From Amphibalanus amphitrite (Eukaryota; Arthropoda; Thecostraca; Balanomorpha; Balanidae): a DNA stretch of 64,000 nt. Positions 1 through 10,413 of the stretch are shown piece after piece. The translations under genes were made by a program, and so were the position numbers. The stretch covers positions 74,501 through 138,500 of the forward strand of contig NW_024881866.1 in the NCBI RefSeq assembly GCF_019059575.1, written 5' to 3'. The notes under the pieces were generated by a model. That model did not search any database. It was not told where the DNA came from and was given only the letters and a program-made list of their open reading frames with translations. Numbering within the stretch: the first letter of the stretch is position 1; each line of letters opens with the position of its first letter.

Positions 1-1406
1 ATCATAACAATTTGAATTCTATAGGTAGTGAAAGGCAATCAAGGAACTGATTCACTTTAAACAGATAATCATAATATTGATTCCCCATCAGCTGGCTAAT
101 CATTATTTTGATTCACAGGTAATGTTAACAAATAGGCAACAATGACTTGCAAGAATAGGGGAAGTTGGGGGAACGCCGAATACTTTTTTTCTGACGCCCG
201 TAGCACGCAAGGTAGACAACATAAGCTATTCTTGTTGGCGTCATTCGAGAGGCCAGTCTTTTGTCTTTCAAACATACCAGGCGCATTTGATGAATTCGCA
301 TACCGTTAAGCGCAAAAACTAAAAATATCAAAGAACTGACTTTTTCGGCGTTGCCCCGGACTGCGGGGAAAGCCGAAAATGGGATAAAAGATCTACGAGG
401 AATGCTGACATTGATGTTTTGCCAATTTATCTCAAACTTTATCCAAAATTCATCAAAGCTGACACGCGTTTTAAGAGCTTGAGGACGCTTGGTGCACACT
501 GGAAGTTATAATTGTGTGACATAATAAAAATGCTAGGTAAATCATTCCTTATAGGTGACAGGCCGTTGTGCCGGCTGAAAGCGTAATTTGTTTGACTAAA
601 AATACGCGTTGCTATTCTCACAGCAGTAAAGTCCACGTAGCGTGCTTTAACGTGCGTAATTGCACGTTTTCGGCATTACCCCAGCCAGCCATACTTTCAT
701 TTGCAGGCCCATAACGTTTAAACGTGCTGTATAAATTTCAAATAGGCAGCACACTTATGCAAAGACATGCTGAAGATTACTTGACCGAATTGGCCAGACA
801 AACGGTAGCATAATGAGTAAGAAATGCTGCTTCAAAGGCGCATGTAGTACAAGGGAAACGTACCTTGAAAACGCTTTTGGCGCCCTCACAGCCGAAGTAT
901 TCCAAATGACAACTCGTAACAAACATGCGATAATTGTAGTCACTTAAGCTTCAGAGCATCACTGAGACGTGGCATCCATGTCGTACGGTTTTAGAAATAT
1001 CTCGAATTTCGGCTTTGCCCCAACTCCGGCATTGCCCCAACTTCCCCTACAGCATTTATCTTGCTATTATTCTCATTTAGTGGTATCCTCAGCACCACAA
1101 CAGATACCTATAGCACTGTTGTACTTTACCTTCACTACATTTGATAACAATTAACAATTTTTAAATGTCAAGAATATAAAACTGAAGCAACGGGTAAAAA
1201 ACATATAAATAATATAAAAGCACTACAACAATGATAATTAGGGGTTTAAAATTTTCATTTTGCCATTTTACACAAATACTGATTGTTTAGTATGTGATTC
1301 ATAATACAAAAGAACATACAGTGTGATTTCCTCAAAACAGCTTTTACGTGATGGACAGTGGCTCTGTCTTTTTCCCATTCACAAGGCCAAAGGGACAATT
1401 TCTTAG
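1..1406. other. AT-rich stretch without recognisable features
   Basis: Only short frames occur on either strand and none resembles a known family. I see no terminal repeats, tandem repeats or RNA gene. It ends at the 8-bp target duplication of the hAT-like element that begins at 1415. Confidence 0.6.
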
Positions 1407-1934
1407 CTTGGAGGCAGGGCCTATTTTAACATGTTAACTGGGGTGGCAAAACCCACCCCAGTGGTGCGGTTTTCCACCCCAGTCGTCTTGCTTTGCCACC
1501 CCAGTGCAAAACAGCCCAAAAGTCTGCCCACAGATATTGGCTGCCGACAATCACGGAGGCGACACATTCTTGGGGCGAACTCAGCTTGACAGGGGGAAAA
1601 GGGCTCACTGAGGCGCCACCACCACCAATGGGACATGCCCTCTCACTACTGGGGGCGCCCTGCCGCAACTGTGGCGCCCTACTTTTTTATAAATTTAGCT
1701 TGAATGTTTGAATGGACGGATTGACAGAGCCGGAGCCCACGCTAAGCAGAGCTTGTTGCGTAGACCCCGACCCCTACCGTCTGATCGCGCAATTCCGGGT
1801 AACGGAATAATTTAGATGCCTAAGTTTAACGTGCCCTTCAAAGCCGGACACAACCTGTCCCACTCAACTGACTTCAACTGGCTGCGGCTGCTCCCACCAA
1901 CCGCAGACCATCCCCGTCAGGAGTCTCAAATATC

Positions 1935-2007
1935 GAGCACCGGAGCGACTCGAACCCGGGCTCTCACTACCGGGAGTCCGGTGCTCTACCAACTGAGCTA
2001 TGGGACT
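1935..2007 (-). pseudogene. tRNA-derived sequence (degenerate tRNA or SINE head)
   Basis: On the minus strand there is an intact A box (TAGCTCAGTTGG) and B box (GGTTCGAGTC) at normal tRNA spacing. The D stem pairs perfectly (GCTC/GAGC), U33 is present and the anticodon would be CCC (Gly). The acceptor stem pairs at about 5 of 7 positions. The anticodon stem and T stem each pair at only about 2 of 5, so it is unlikely to fold as a working tRNA. The last 10 bases inversely repeat the GAGCACCGGA block of the D/anticodon region. The promoter boxes are what a tRNA-derived SINE keeps. The SINE body would then run leftwards to about 1700, but I cannot prove its end. Confidence 0.6.
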
Positions 2008-2010
2008 CTC

Positions 2011-2175
2011 TAATTCGATTGGGACACACTACCGGCAATGGGGCGCCCTACCAGCACTTGGGCGCCTACCACGACTGAAGAGCCCTATCAACATTCGGGC
2101 GCCCAGACACGATTGGGGCGCCACACCACTACTGGGGCGCCAACTGCACCTTTGGGAGCCCTATCAGTATCGGCC
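2011..2175. repeat. Degenerate ~20-bp GGCGCC minisatellite
   Basis: About eight imperfect copies of a roughly 20-base unit with the core GGGGCGCC followed by a C/A-rich spacer. The same core recurs near both ends of the enclosing hAT-like element (about 1580-1690 and 3510-3560), so it looks like an internal expansion of that element's subterminal repeat. Confidence 0.6.
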
Positions 2176-2469
2176 GCAAAATTAAATTTGTCATGTGGCT
2201 ATGAGACAGGCCGTGTGATCAACAATGGATTTTCAAACGCACGTGCACGCATTGCTTCTGACGAGGGTATTTCCAAGAGAAAAATCTGGCGGGCGGCGGT
2301 TTAACCCGCGCCCCACTGGGGGTCCTGGATTTCCACGCCCTGCTGGGGGGGGGCGGGGATTTGAACACCCCCCTTCTAAGTCGGCTCCTGGGCCAAGTAG
2401 CGACACGCGGTAAGCGGCATCCGAAAGGACGTCAAAAACCATGACGAAAATACCCACTTGTTATTTTTT

Positions 2470-2516
2470 TAGGTCAGGTCAAAGGTCAGGTCACCAAAGG
2501 TCATCAAAGGTCAAAT
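2470..2516 (+). repeat. AGGTCA direct-repeat cluster
   Basis: AGGTCA hexamers occur in direct orientation with variable short spacers, within hAT1. The hexamer equals the nuclear-receptor half-site, but whether any protein binds here is unknown. Further copies lie at 2780-2850. Confidence 0.7.
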
Positions 2517-3597
2517 TTTGTTATTTCAACATTTTTCGAAACTGCCGACGGACAACTCGGGAACCAATAGAGCTACAGCGCCGCGGAAAAGCGCAATCGA
2601 TAGCTCTTTTACAGGGCTTTCTGAATAATGTTCTCAGGTTTGACCTCAGGTCAACGGTTTAGCCTCCAGAGTGCAAAAACTTCGTTTTCTTCAATAACTT
2701 TTGACTCAAGAGAGACACGACAGTATTTTTGCCAGCATGGTGTTCCTCTCGTCTAGACGCGTCGAATGAACTATAATTTGACCTTGAAAGGTCAACTTGA
2801 AAATTTGACTACAGGTCAAGGTAATGACCTGACCGGAAAAGGTCGTGCTGCATATCAGTCGATCCGCAACGTTGAGCCGAACACATCTAAGGCGTTTTCA
2901 TCGCTCTAGCTTGCCTCTATCAGAAGTTATTAGCGAAAAACTGTTAGATACCATTCGTGACCTGATATGACCTCGGGGGCATAACGAGGGGTCACGGGTG
3001 CCATTTTCTGGTTCAGCGTGTCATGTTAACTCGTAATTTAGTGTTTGAAAATGTTTAGAATGGCGTTCGTCTAAAAGAGGCGCTTTTCAATTTTCTCCCA
3101 TTGACTTATACCTAATGGAGAGGTCGAAAAATTGACCTGACCTTAGGTCATCGATATCGAAATTTCAAGATAAAGTGACCTCGAGTGACGCCGGCTGCTT
3201 GGTATGGGAAGGTGTTTATCATGGACGGATCGGGGGGGGGGGGGGGGATTTGAGGGCCATCGGCATAAGCAGTAAAAGTTCTCTGACGAAAGGGGGTTGC
3301 ACCATGCACAGCCGACTTTTGGCTTAATTCTTTCCATGCATCGCCCGAAAGGGCTATGTTAGAAAAAAAAACTATGCCAACAAAGGCCTCCAGACACTTT
3401 CCCGAAACGTTAGTCCTTACGTACTACCGTCACAAAGAAAAGATTCTGAGACTCGATTGCGACGCCCCCCCCCATCGAAATGCTGCGCACAGCAGTATTT
3501 CGGTGGGGGGGGGGGGGGCGCCAACACAAGAGACAGGGGCGCCACCACTGCCTGGCCACCCCAGTCCAATTGTCTTAAAATAGGCCCTGCTTAGAGG

Positions 3598-5244
3598 TAA
3601 CACTTTTTGCAAACCTACCACATTTTTCTACCTTTTTTAAGAAAAATCTCACCGTCATGGGCCTTTTTACGCCGTAACGAGACATTTGAAGTCAAAAGTG
3701 TACCCAAATGAATCAAAAAATTGATTCCATGCCCATATTTGGTCAAGGTGGCTCCTCCCACCAGAATCAAATTATTGATGCCTCCATATTTTGATTCCAA
3801 AAGTCAAGTTTGCCCAACTGAAGACGCGTTTACATAGGGTTTGTTGCTGTAGCGGCGGAACACCTTCAATTAAGGGGGGGGGGGCACTACCGACTTTTGT
3901 ATACAAACGACACCACCGCATAATTACATACCCAAACGCCGAAGAGTGAGATGTCGTACTTACCACTTCATTGTGATTGGTCATCAAATTTGTGGACGAT
4001 CGATCTCGGTGCTTGTCCTCTGTCAATCGGACTTATAGAAGCCGAGTTATGCCGCCGCGGTCCAACCGGTGTTCTATATGCTCTGGTCCAACCCGTACGA
4101 CCGACCACTTTGCAATCTAGCTGGATTCCGCTGGATGGAGGCACATCGGTCACAACTCACATGCAAAAGCTAGATTTGAAAACTGTTGAATCACTCAAGG
4201 CTATCAACATCCATCAACCAACAGCTGAGGATCACGAGGCGGCGCTGTTTTCTGCTTGATATATTCAGGCAAATACATTGATATTTTTTTATTCAAATTA
4301 AAATTAGCCTTTTTAATATTTTTTAAAAGATGCTTTTTCTTTACCCAGAGCAAACATGTATTTCAAGCTAGCAATTTTCTACCACGACAATATTTCTGCT
4401 AGATTTAGTAAAAGTAAGGTTCTTGAGAATCTGTAAACAATCATGTTTGTCGACAATTGCAAAACACCTAAAGACAATTGCGAAGAGGTTCACTGGTGAC
4501 CGCCCACAGATGAGAGCAGGGGGGCGACACGGCTATTCACGCAATGTATTCATTTACGGGCCTCGCGGGGCCTCGCGATGACGCGGCTGGAGGCAACCAC
4601 TCAGCGCGCTAGGATCCTTCCGGCGGGGCCGGGCGCCGTAAGGTGTGCAATGAATGGGCGGGCAGACAGAGATGAGGTAGCCGGTAGGAATTGAATTTGA
4701 AATGACATGTCATGAGAATTTGATGGGGAGAGAGAACGTTTCTAATGGAGCTTGGGATGGGGGAAAACCAAAAATATCACAGTCGGTTCAGAGCTCCGAC
4801 GGGGCCGGGCGCGCCGTACGGTGCGTTTAATTTAGGCGGACAGACAGATGAGTTATCGGATTTGAATTGACCTTACCATCGGGCTCTCTGGTGGGATTTT
4901 AAGACGTTTATACTTTTTAGTTAAGCTCAGGGTGGGGTAACCCGCTGGCGGATCCAAGGGAAGGCGTTTGGGACAAATGTTTTCCCCCACAGGCCCACAT
5001 CCGGGGCAGCGTCCGAATTCGTTTTTGAGAGCAAAATGAAAACTTCACAACTTTTCTGAGGAAAATTTTATTGATCGAACTGCACAGTAGTGCGCAAGGA
5101 ATCTAACCATCGGCATTCGGTTGTCAATTCACCCACCCCGTTTCCCTAAAATAGACGGGTCACACTCGGCCTGGGTCCTAACGAGTCCTAGAATCGCCAG
5201 AGACGGGATCAGGTCGCCGTTATTGTACCGGTCTTGGCGTCTTT
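3598..5244. other. Non-coding; two diverged direct repeats
   Basis: No convincing frame. A run of G occurs near 3876. Two related ~100-base segments near 4625-4720 and 4795-4870 share a CGGGGCCGGGCG start and a GGCGGACAGACAGA-like core, which suggests an old tandem duplication. Nothing else is recognisable. Confidence 0.5.
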
Positions 5245-5558
5245 AGGTACACTCGGGGGCAGATTGATGTTCCACCACTCCCTACCCATCGGGCGATCCC
5301 ATGGCTCAGCACTGGCTGCTGCCAGTGTTGCCTGCCCTCAGCACTGCTCACTGCTCAGCACTGCCTACCAATGCCAGTGCTGCCAGTGCTGCCACTGCCA
5401 GCAGCCAGTGCTGAGCGGCAGCACTGGCAGCACTGGCATTGGCAGGCAGTGCTGAGCAGTGCTGAGGGCAGGCAACACTGGCAGCAGCCAGTGCTGAGCC
5501 ATGGGATCGCCCGATGGGTAGGGAGTGGTGGAACATCAATCTGCCCCCGAGTATACCT
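5245..5558. repeat. 314-bp near-perfect hairpin (fold-back repeat)
   Basis: The left arm 5245-5393 and right arm 5417-5558 are reverse complements, apart from one base near the tips and a 7-base extra stretch in the left arm. A 23-base loop separates them. The arms are built from overlapping GCCAGTGCTG-like motifs plus a unique outer 60 bases. Short open frames run through both arms because of the symmetry and are not genes. Transcription from either side would give a long double-stranded hairpin. No flanking target duplication was found, so it is not proven to be a transposon. Confidence 0.85.
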
Positions 5559-6087
5559 ACATATAGACAGCTTCGACCACGGACGTCGGACCGTTCTACG
5601 AATGTACGCACCATCCAGGCCTAAGATGCGTCGAGCTTTATAAGAATGCAGTCTAGATCAATCAACATAACAATGGCGGTATGCAAAAAACGCTTTAAAA
5701 TCTCTCCCCGGCTCCCGCAACGTCCCAACGCTCCTCCGTTATACGCTCGCCCGATGCGTCCGCCGAGCCGGCTTGCCTCCAATGACGTCATCGGCCGGCC
5801 GGCGGCGTTCAAGGTCAAACGGCTGGTGTCCTTACCTGGAGTTCTATAGCCTTGGATGAGAGATGTCAAGACGTTTCCGGAGAGGAGAGACATAAGCGTC
5901 AAGATCTAGAAGTTGCTATTTGGTTGTTGCCTTTCTTTAATTTAATTGTCTTTGAGAGAGGACGATTAGCTGGAAGGTGGTGAATATTCCACCAACTGGT
6001 TCTCGCTGTTGAGTTCATTCAAGGCCATTTCATTTGTACTTATAGTTGCATTCGGAGGTCGGTAAGTAGGCGTATGGATTGGACGTG
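5559..6087. other. Non-coding; probable LINE 5' flank or 5' UTR
   Basis: No frame is supported. The last part immediately precedes the ATG of the LINE ORF1 and may be its 5' untranslated region, but the 5' end of that element cannot be placed. Confidence 0.4.
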
Positions 6088-7371
6088 ATGGAGGGGCCAA
6101 GGGCCTTAAAGGGACCCTCCCACCTGAACATTAGATTTGAGTTGAGATAGCCAAAATGGGGTCCCTGGCTCACAATTACCGGTTTCGGCACTCACAACAT
6201 CGAGAAATGCCTTAACTCGAAAATATTGAACTTCAAAATTGCAGCATTTTGATTCAGAGGGGCTAATGCAAAGGAATACCCCTCTGAATGTGTGACGTCA
6301 GCGCAGATATCTAACGATTTTTAAATGTTTGACTAAAACGTTTTGTAACACGCGGTGGTATATGCTGCTTTGCGCGCAACAAATGCCGCACTTTCAAATA
6401 AAGTCGCTATAGGAACAGCGGAGATCCCAAAAAGTAAACAAAAGTAAGAGTCTAATATCTTGAAAACCGGTGAATATTTTTCGATGAAATTTGGTAGATA
6501 TTCGTTTTTGCTCTTTCTGAACCGAGCGACATCACTTTCATGCCAATTCATTAACTTTTTTGAAGGCGGGAGGGTCCCTTTAAAACGGACAAGAGTGGAT
6601 GAAATGAGTTTCTGGGGAGATGCAGATGAAGGAACCCAGGGGGTTTATCTGCAGCTCAAACTTACATCTGGGAAAAGTGTGAAGGAAAGAGGGTGGCCAT
6701 GGGTTCAAACCTGTGTCCGAGGCATTCTTGGCGGACAGGAAAAAGTGGCCAAAGCTAACTTCATGGCAGACGGGTCTTTGCTAGTCAAGACCAAAAACGA
6801 GGCTCAGACAGACAAACTCTTAAAGGCCCAACTTTTTGGTGGTGAGGAGTGTGTCGTACAGAGGGACGCGAGGCTGAATCAGAGCAAGGGCATCATACAT
6901 GCACCTGACCTGATTGACTTGTCAGAGTTGGAGATCTGCGGTTGGTTGGAGGAGTTTGGTGTGGTTGGCGTAAAAAGATTCACGAGGAAGGTAGGGGAGG
7001 AAGTTCAGCGCACGCCCACTCTTCTTCTTACCTTCAACACCCCAACATGTCCCTCACAGCTCCAATTTGACTATGTCAGGTACCCAGTCAAGAAGTACAT
7101 ACCAAACCCACTTCTTTGCCACAACTGTGGGAAATACGGACATGCACAGGAAAGGTGTAAGGCTGAGAGTATATGTCTGAAATGTGCCTCTAAGAAACCT
7201 GAAGGGACTTGCTGCCCAAAATGCATCAACCTTGGTGAGGCTGGACATGGCTGCCTCTCCAAAACCTGCAGTGTTTGGAAAACTGAAAGGGACATATCTG
7301 AAATTAAAGTGGACAGAGATGTCTCCTATGTAGCTGTACAGCAATGTAGAGTTGCTTCAGCTTTGGCGTAA
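6088..7371 (+). pseudogene. LINE ORF1 (gag-like zinc-knuckle protein), interrupted
   Basis: This is a nucleic-acid-binding ORF1 protein of a non-LTR retrotransposon. It reads from ATG 6088 through six codons, is cut by the 470-bp TTAA element at 6110-6579, and continues in the same frame from 6584 to a stop at 7371, about 270 codons without the insert. A first CCHC knuckle (CHNCGKYGHAQERC) starts at 7117. Two further cysteine/histidine clusters follow, as in Jockey/I-group ORF1 proteins. The upstream half is probably the usual RNA-binding domain, by inference. After the stop the DNA runs into about 200 bases that also occur at the end of every unit of the tandem array, so the 3' part of the ORF may have been replaced or frameshifted. 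No ORF2 follows directly. Confidence 0.8.
6110..6579. mobile_element. 470-bp TTAA MITE (piggyBac-like) inside ORF1
   Basis: The terminal inverted repeats are AGGGACCCTCCCACC and the complement of AGGGACCCTCCCGCC. They are flanked by TTAA at 6106-6109 and 6580-6583. Removing the body and one TTAA joins the ATG-proximal codons to the rest of ORF1 in frame, which independently supports the TTAA boundaries. A TA-flanked (mariner-like) reading would shift the ends by one base. There is no coding capacity. Confidence 0.8.
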
Positions 7372-7542
7372 ACTTTCTCCTCTTCCGCTCACCATTCACC
7401 ACCAGAGTCAGCAGCGTCTCGGCTGGCAGTCCAGTCAGTCAGGGCGAGTGTCTTCACTCGCCACAGCGGGCCGGACCCATTACAGGGCAGCAGAGTTATC
7501 AGTTACCAAGCCTTGGCCTATAAAGAAAACCAGGAAATAGTA
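7372..7542 (+). repeat. First copy of the array-unit terminal segment
   Basis: From about 7330 this stretch closely matches the last ~210 bases of each array unit (for example 12910-13118 and 16692-16900). It includes the frame ending in KPWPIKKTRK, which recurs in the units that keep this end. It joins LINE ORF1 to the tandem array. The array resumes at 9339 after the inserted element. Confidence 0.7.
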
Positions 7543-9338
7543 GGGGCATTCCACGTCAAATCAAACACCGAAATCCGTCATCCCCTTCGATTTTTCTGAA
7601 AATTTGTAGGCAGACTGGGCATGGTTCAAAACTGAGTTACGTATAATATTTTCGAAATTTGATAACGTATCGCTGAGATATAGGTCATCGAATATAGCGA
7701 AAAATGCCACACATCAATTTTTTAAATGGCTATAACTCTGGTTACTTTTCTGGTATCAAAATGATATTAACAGGGTCGTATAGGCAATTGATAAGGCTTT
7801 GATTTTTAATTATAAAATTAAATTGAAGTGACCTTGAAATGCATTTGACCTTGAATTAAAACAGAAAAATTTAAATAGCAAAAAACACGTCACCTTCGAT
7901 TTGGGTAATTTTTACATATTATGTCCGTCACAATGTTCCTAACCATCTGTGAAAAAATTGGAGTGGGCCATTCATAACTTTCGCGGCAAACGCCGTTTTC
8001 ATGCATCAACATCACGCAACCGCGCGTGACCTTGAAAGACAGAGTCAAGACATGCTTGCTTGTGTACACTTTCTGAAATGAATGATTGCTGATAAGTGAT
8101 ATCCCAAACTCTGCGAGAATGGAAATGCATAGTCATCGTAGTCAAGCATTCACGTTCCATAGTAAAAGTGTCTCAGGCAAACGGTAATTTGCGGTGAATT
8201 TTGAGCCGTGTGGAAATGCATCATGAAGTAAATTCAACGAAAACATTATCACGCAACGATATCTTCACGTCATTTGATCTTCACTATACGAAAGAACATA
8301 CATTTTTTAGTATGTATGGGAAATTTCTAGTTAATCCAATAATAAATATGGCAGTTAGAGGCCTGCTAAGAGTAACATGTCGCCGGCTGAGGCGGCTCGG
8401 CCGATGCGGGAAACGCAGCAATCACAATTTTGTGTTTACACGTTCATATTTCAATTGTTTACCAACCGATTTTCAAAATTCTTTCACCATAAGATTGCCT
8501 GTACATTTCTTAGTCTTCTCACAAAATTTGACGCGAATCGAACGTAATCAGCGGTAGGGAGCGCGATGTAAAGACGGAACCGTTCCGCTCCATCCCGGCA
8601 CAGTCTACAATTCAGGCGGCGCGTAGCGGTCGGCGCCGGCTGCCGAGTCGCCGCGTCGCTGCGGCGACAGGATGTTCACTTTACACCGCTATTACTAGAA
8701 CAGTTGTGAACCGATTTTCTTATTGCTTGCACGATGAGATGTCCAATTCAATTCTTGACAGGTAGCCATAATTAATTTCGCATTAATCTTACGAGATATT
8801 GGCGAAAAACAGGAGGGATGGGCGAAATTCGCTCTTCCCCCTCCACTGCGCGTGCAAACATACGTTTGCATATGTGCAATTTTCTTCAAAACTTATGAAT
8901 GGCCCACTCTAATTTTTTCACAGGTTGTTAAGAATATGGTAGGCAATAAAATATATGAAAATGAGCCAAATCGAAGGTGACGTGTTTTTTGCTATTTCAA
9001 TATTTGTGCTTAAGTACAGAGTTAAGCAAATTTCAAGGTCATATATTTAAGTAGGTGCAACTCTTAACAAATGCTTAAGAAATTACCTAAACAGTAAGGT
9101 TTATTTCATTCAAATCAAACAAGTACAACCAAAGTTATGGTCGTTCAAAAATATAAAGATGCAACATTTTGTAAAAATTTGATGCCCTATATTTAGAAGA
9201 CCTGTGGTCAGAATGTGCAAAAAAACATCAATGTAATGTCCGGGGCCACACAGGAACTCGCTCACAAATTTATAATGAAATCGCTGATGGTAAGGTGCAA
9301 AACAGCCGATTTTTGTTCGATTTGACGTGGAATGCCCC
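7543..9338. mobile_element. 1.8-kb inverted-repeat DNA element with AGTA duplication
   Basis: The ends are GGGGCATTCCACGTCAAATC and its complement; the match continues for 24 bases with one mismatch. They are flanked by AGTA at 7539-7542 and 9339-9342. Removing the element restores the AAATAGTAGCAATTGC seen at other array junctions, so the boundaries are certain. Imperfect inverted similarity continues inward about 450 bases on each side (for example 7882-7990 against 8873-8990). No transposase frame exists. The 4-bp duplication does not fit hAT or piggyBac; I leave the superfamily open. Confidence 0.85.
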
Positions 9339-9722
9339 AGTAGCAATTGCATATATGTAATGATTCTACTCTATTACGATTGAGCTAGCGAAGCGTATTC
9401 ATGTAACGTTTTTAATAGGCTTGTAAGTCAGCAACCTCTGGGCTGATTGACCTGCGTTACTCTTTGTTGCGCGTAATCCTATCCCTTCCATCTCGTTATT
9501 GACTACAACTGATGTATCTTGGTGAATTATTGACTACAACTGATGTATCATGGTGAGCGTCGTGACACGTGCGACGTGAAGGGCCAAGAGTGTTCGTTAT
9601 TCTGGTGCAGTAACGATTTTGGGTTGCTCATATATCTTGAACCCTGAACTGCCACGCCGATTGCGCTCAAATTTGGTACACTGTTTGGGACTGGTTGATA
9701 GGGATGTGTTTTTTTATAGCGC

Positions 9723-10413
9723 GCATGTGTTTTTTTATAGCGCGGAGAAAAAAATAGGGATTGTTAGGGTTAAGCAGGCAGTCACCGATGTTAGATCCCT
9801 CTCTGGGTCCTTTCATAGGAGGTTACGGTCCTGACCCGAGATAGCTGAGCTGTGTCGCAGCCCTGACCTCAGACAGCTGAGCTGTGCACGCCGTCGGCTC
9901 GGCCGTCAGTCGCCACAGCCGCTGACGCCAGTGTCCAAACAGCTCCAAACAATATCCGGCCCTGTATAGCAGGATAAGCCATCAGAGGCGGGAGTGATCA
10001 CCGGGACGGGCTGCATGGTACAGGACGGGCTGGGAACACGTCAACTCCAGCATGACGTGTTCCCAGTGTACCTGCATGTAGTTTCTTTATTCCTCAGCAG
10101 TTGTCATCCCCTTGGCGTTAGTGTTTCGCGTCCCTCCATTGATCACTCCCGCCTCTGATGGCTTATCCTGCTATACAGGGCCGGATATTGTTTGGAGCTG
10201 TTTGGACACTGGCGTCAGCGGCTGTGGCGACTGACGGCCGAGCCGACGGCGTGCACAGCTCAGCTGTCTGAGGTCAGGGCTGCGACAAAGCTCAGCTATC
10301 TCGGGTCAGGACCGTGACCTATGAAAGGACCCAGAGAGGGATCTAACATCGGTGACTCCCTGCTTAACCCTAACAATCCCCACTTTTTTGTCCGCGACAT
10401 AAAAAACACATGC
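9723..10413. repeat. Near-palindrome, unit 1
   Basis: The arms 9723-10000 and 10140-10413 are near-perfect reverse complements around a 139-base spacer. The spacer holds a smaller hairpin at 10030-10066 (CTGGGAACACGTCA and its complement). The outer tips are T-rich (GCATGTGTTTTTTTATAGCG). No frame or target duplication is evident. It may be a fold-back transposon carried along as part of the unit. Confidence 0.85.

Larger units (their letters stand above)
1415..3589. mobile_element. hAT-like non-autonomous DNA transposon (hAT1)
   Basis: The ends are 15-bp perfect inverted repeats, CAGGGCCTATTTTAA on the left and its complement on the right. They are flanked by near-identical 8-bp duplications, CTTGGAGG (1407-1414) and CTTAGAGG (3590-3597). 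A CAGGG terminus with an 8-bp duplication is the hAT signature. No transposase frame is present. The left subterminal region repeats CCACCCCAGT several times and both ends carry GGCGCC-containing short repeats, the kind of arrays hAT transposases can bind. Inside are a tRNA-derived piece, a minisatellite, AGGTCA clusters and a TTAACCCGCGCCCC end at 2301 that belongs to the TTAA family seen at 29276. The one mismatch in the duplication suggests an old insertion. Confidence 0.75.

Noticed and set aside
3951..4259. 102-codon plus-strand frame
   Set aside because: No family resemblance, and a comparable frame runs on the opposite strand; probably chance.
5234..5643. Frames of 73-90 codons on both strands at the hairpin
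   Set aside because: They are mirror images of each other caused by the inverted repeat.
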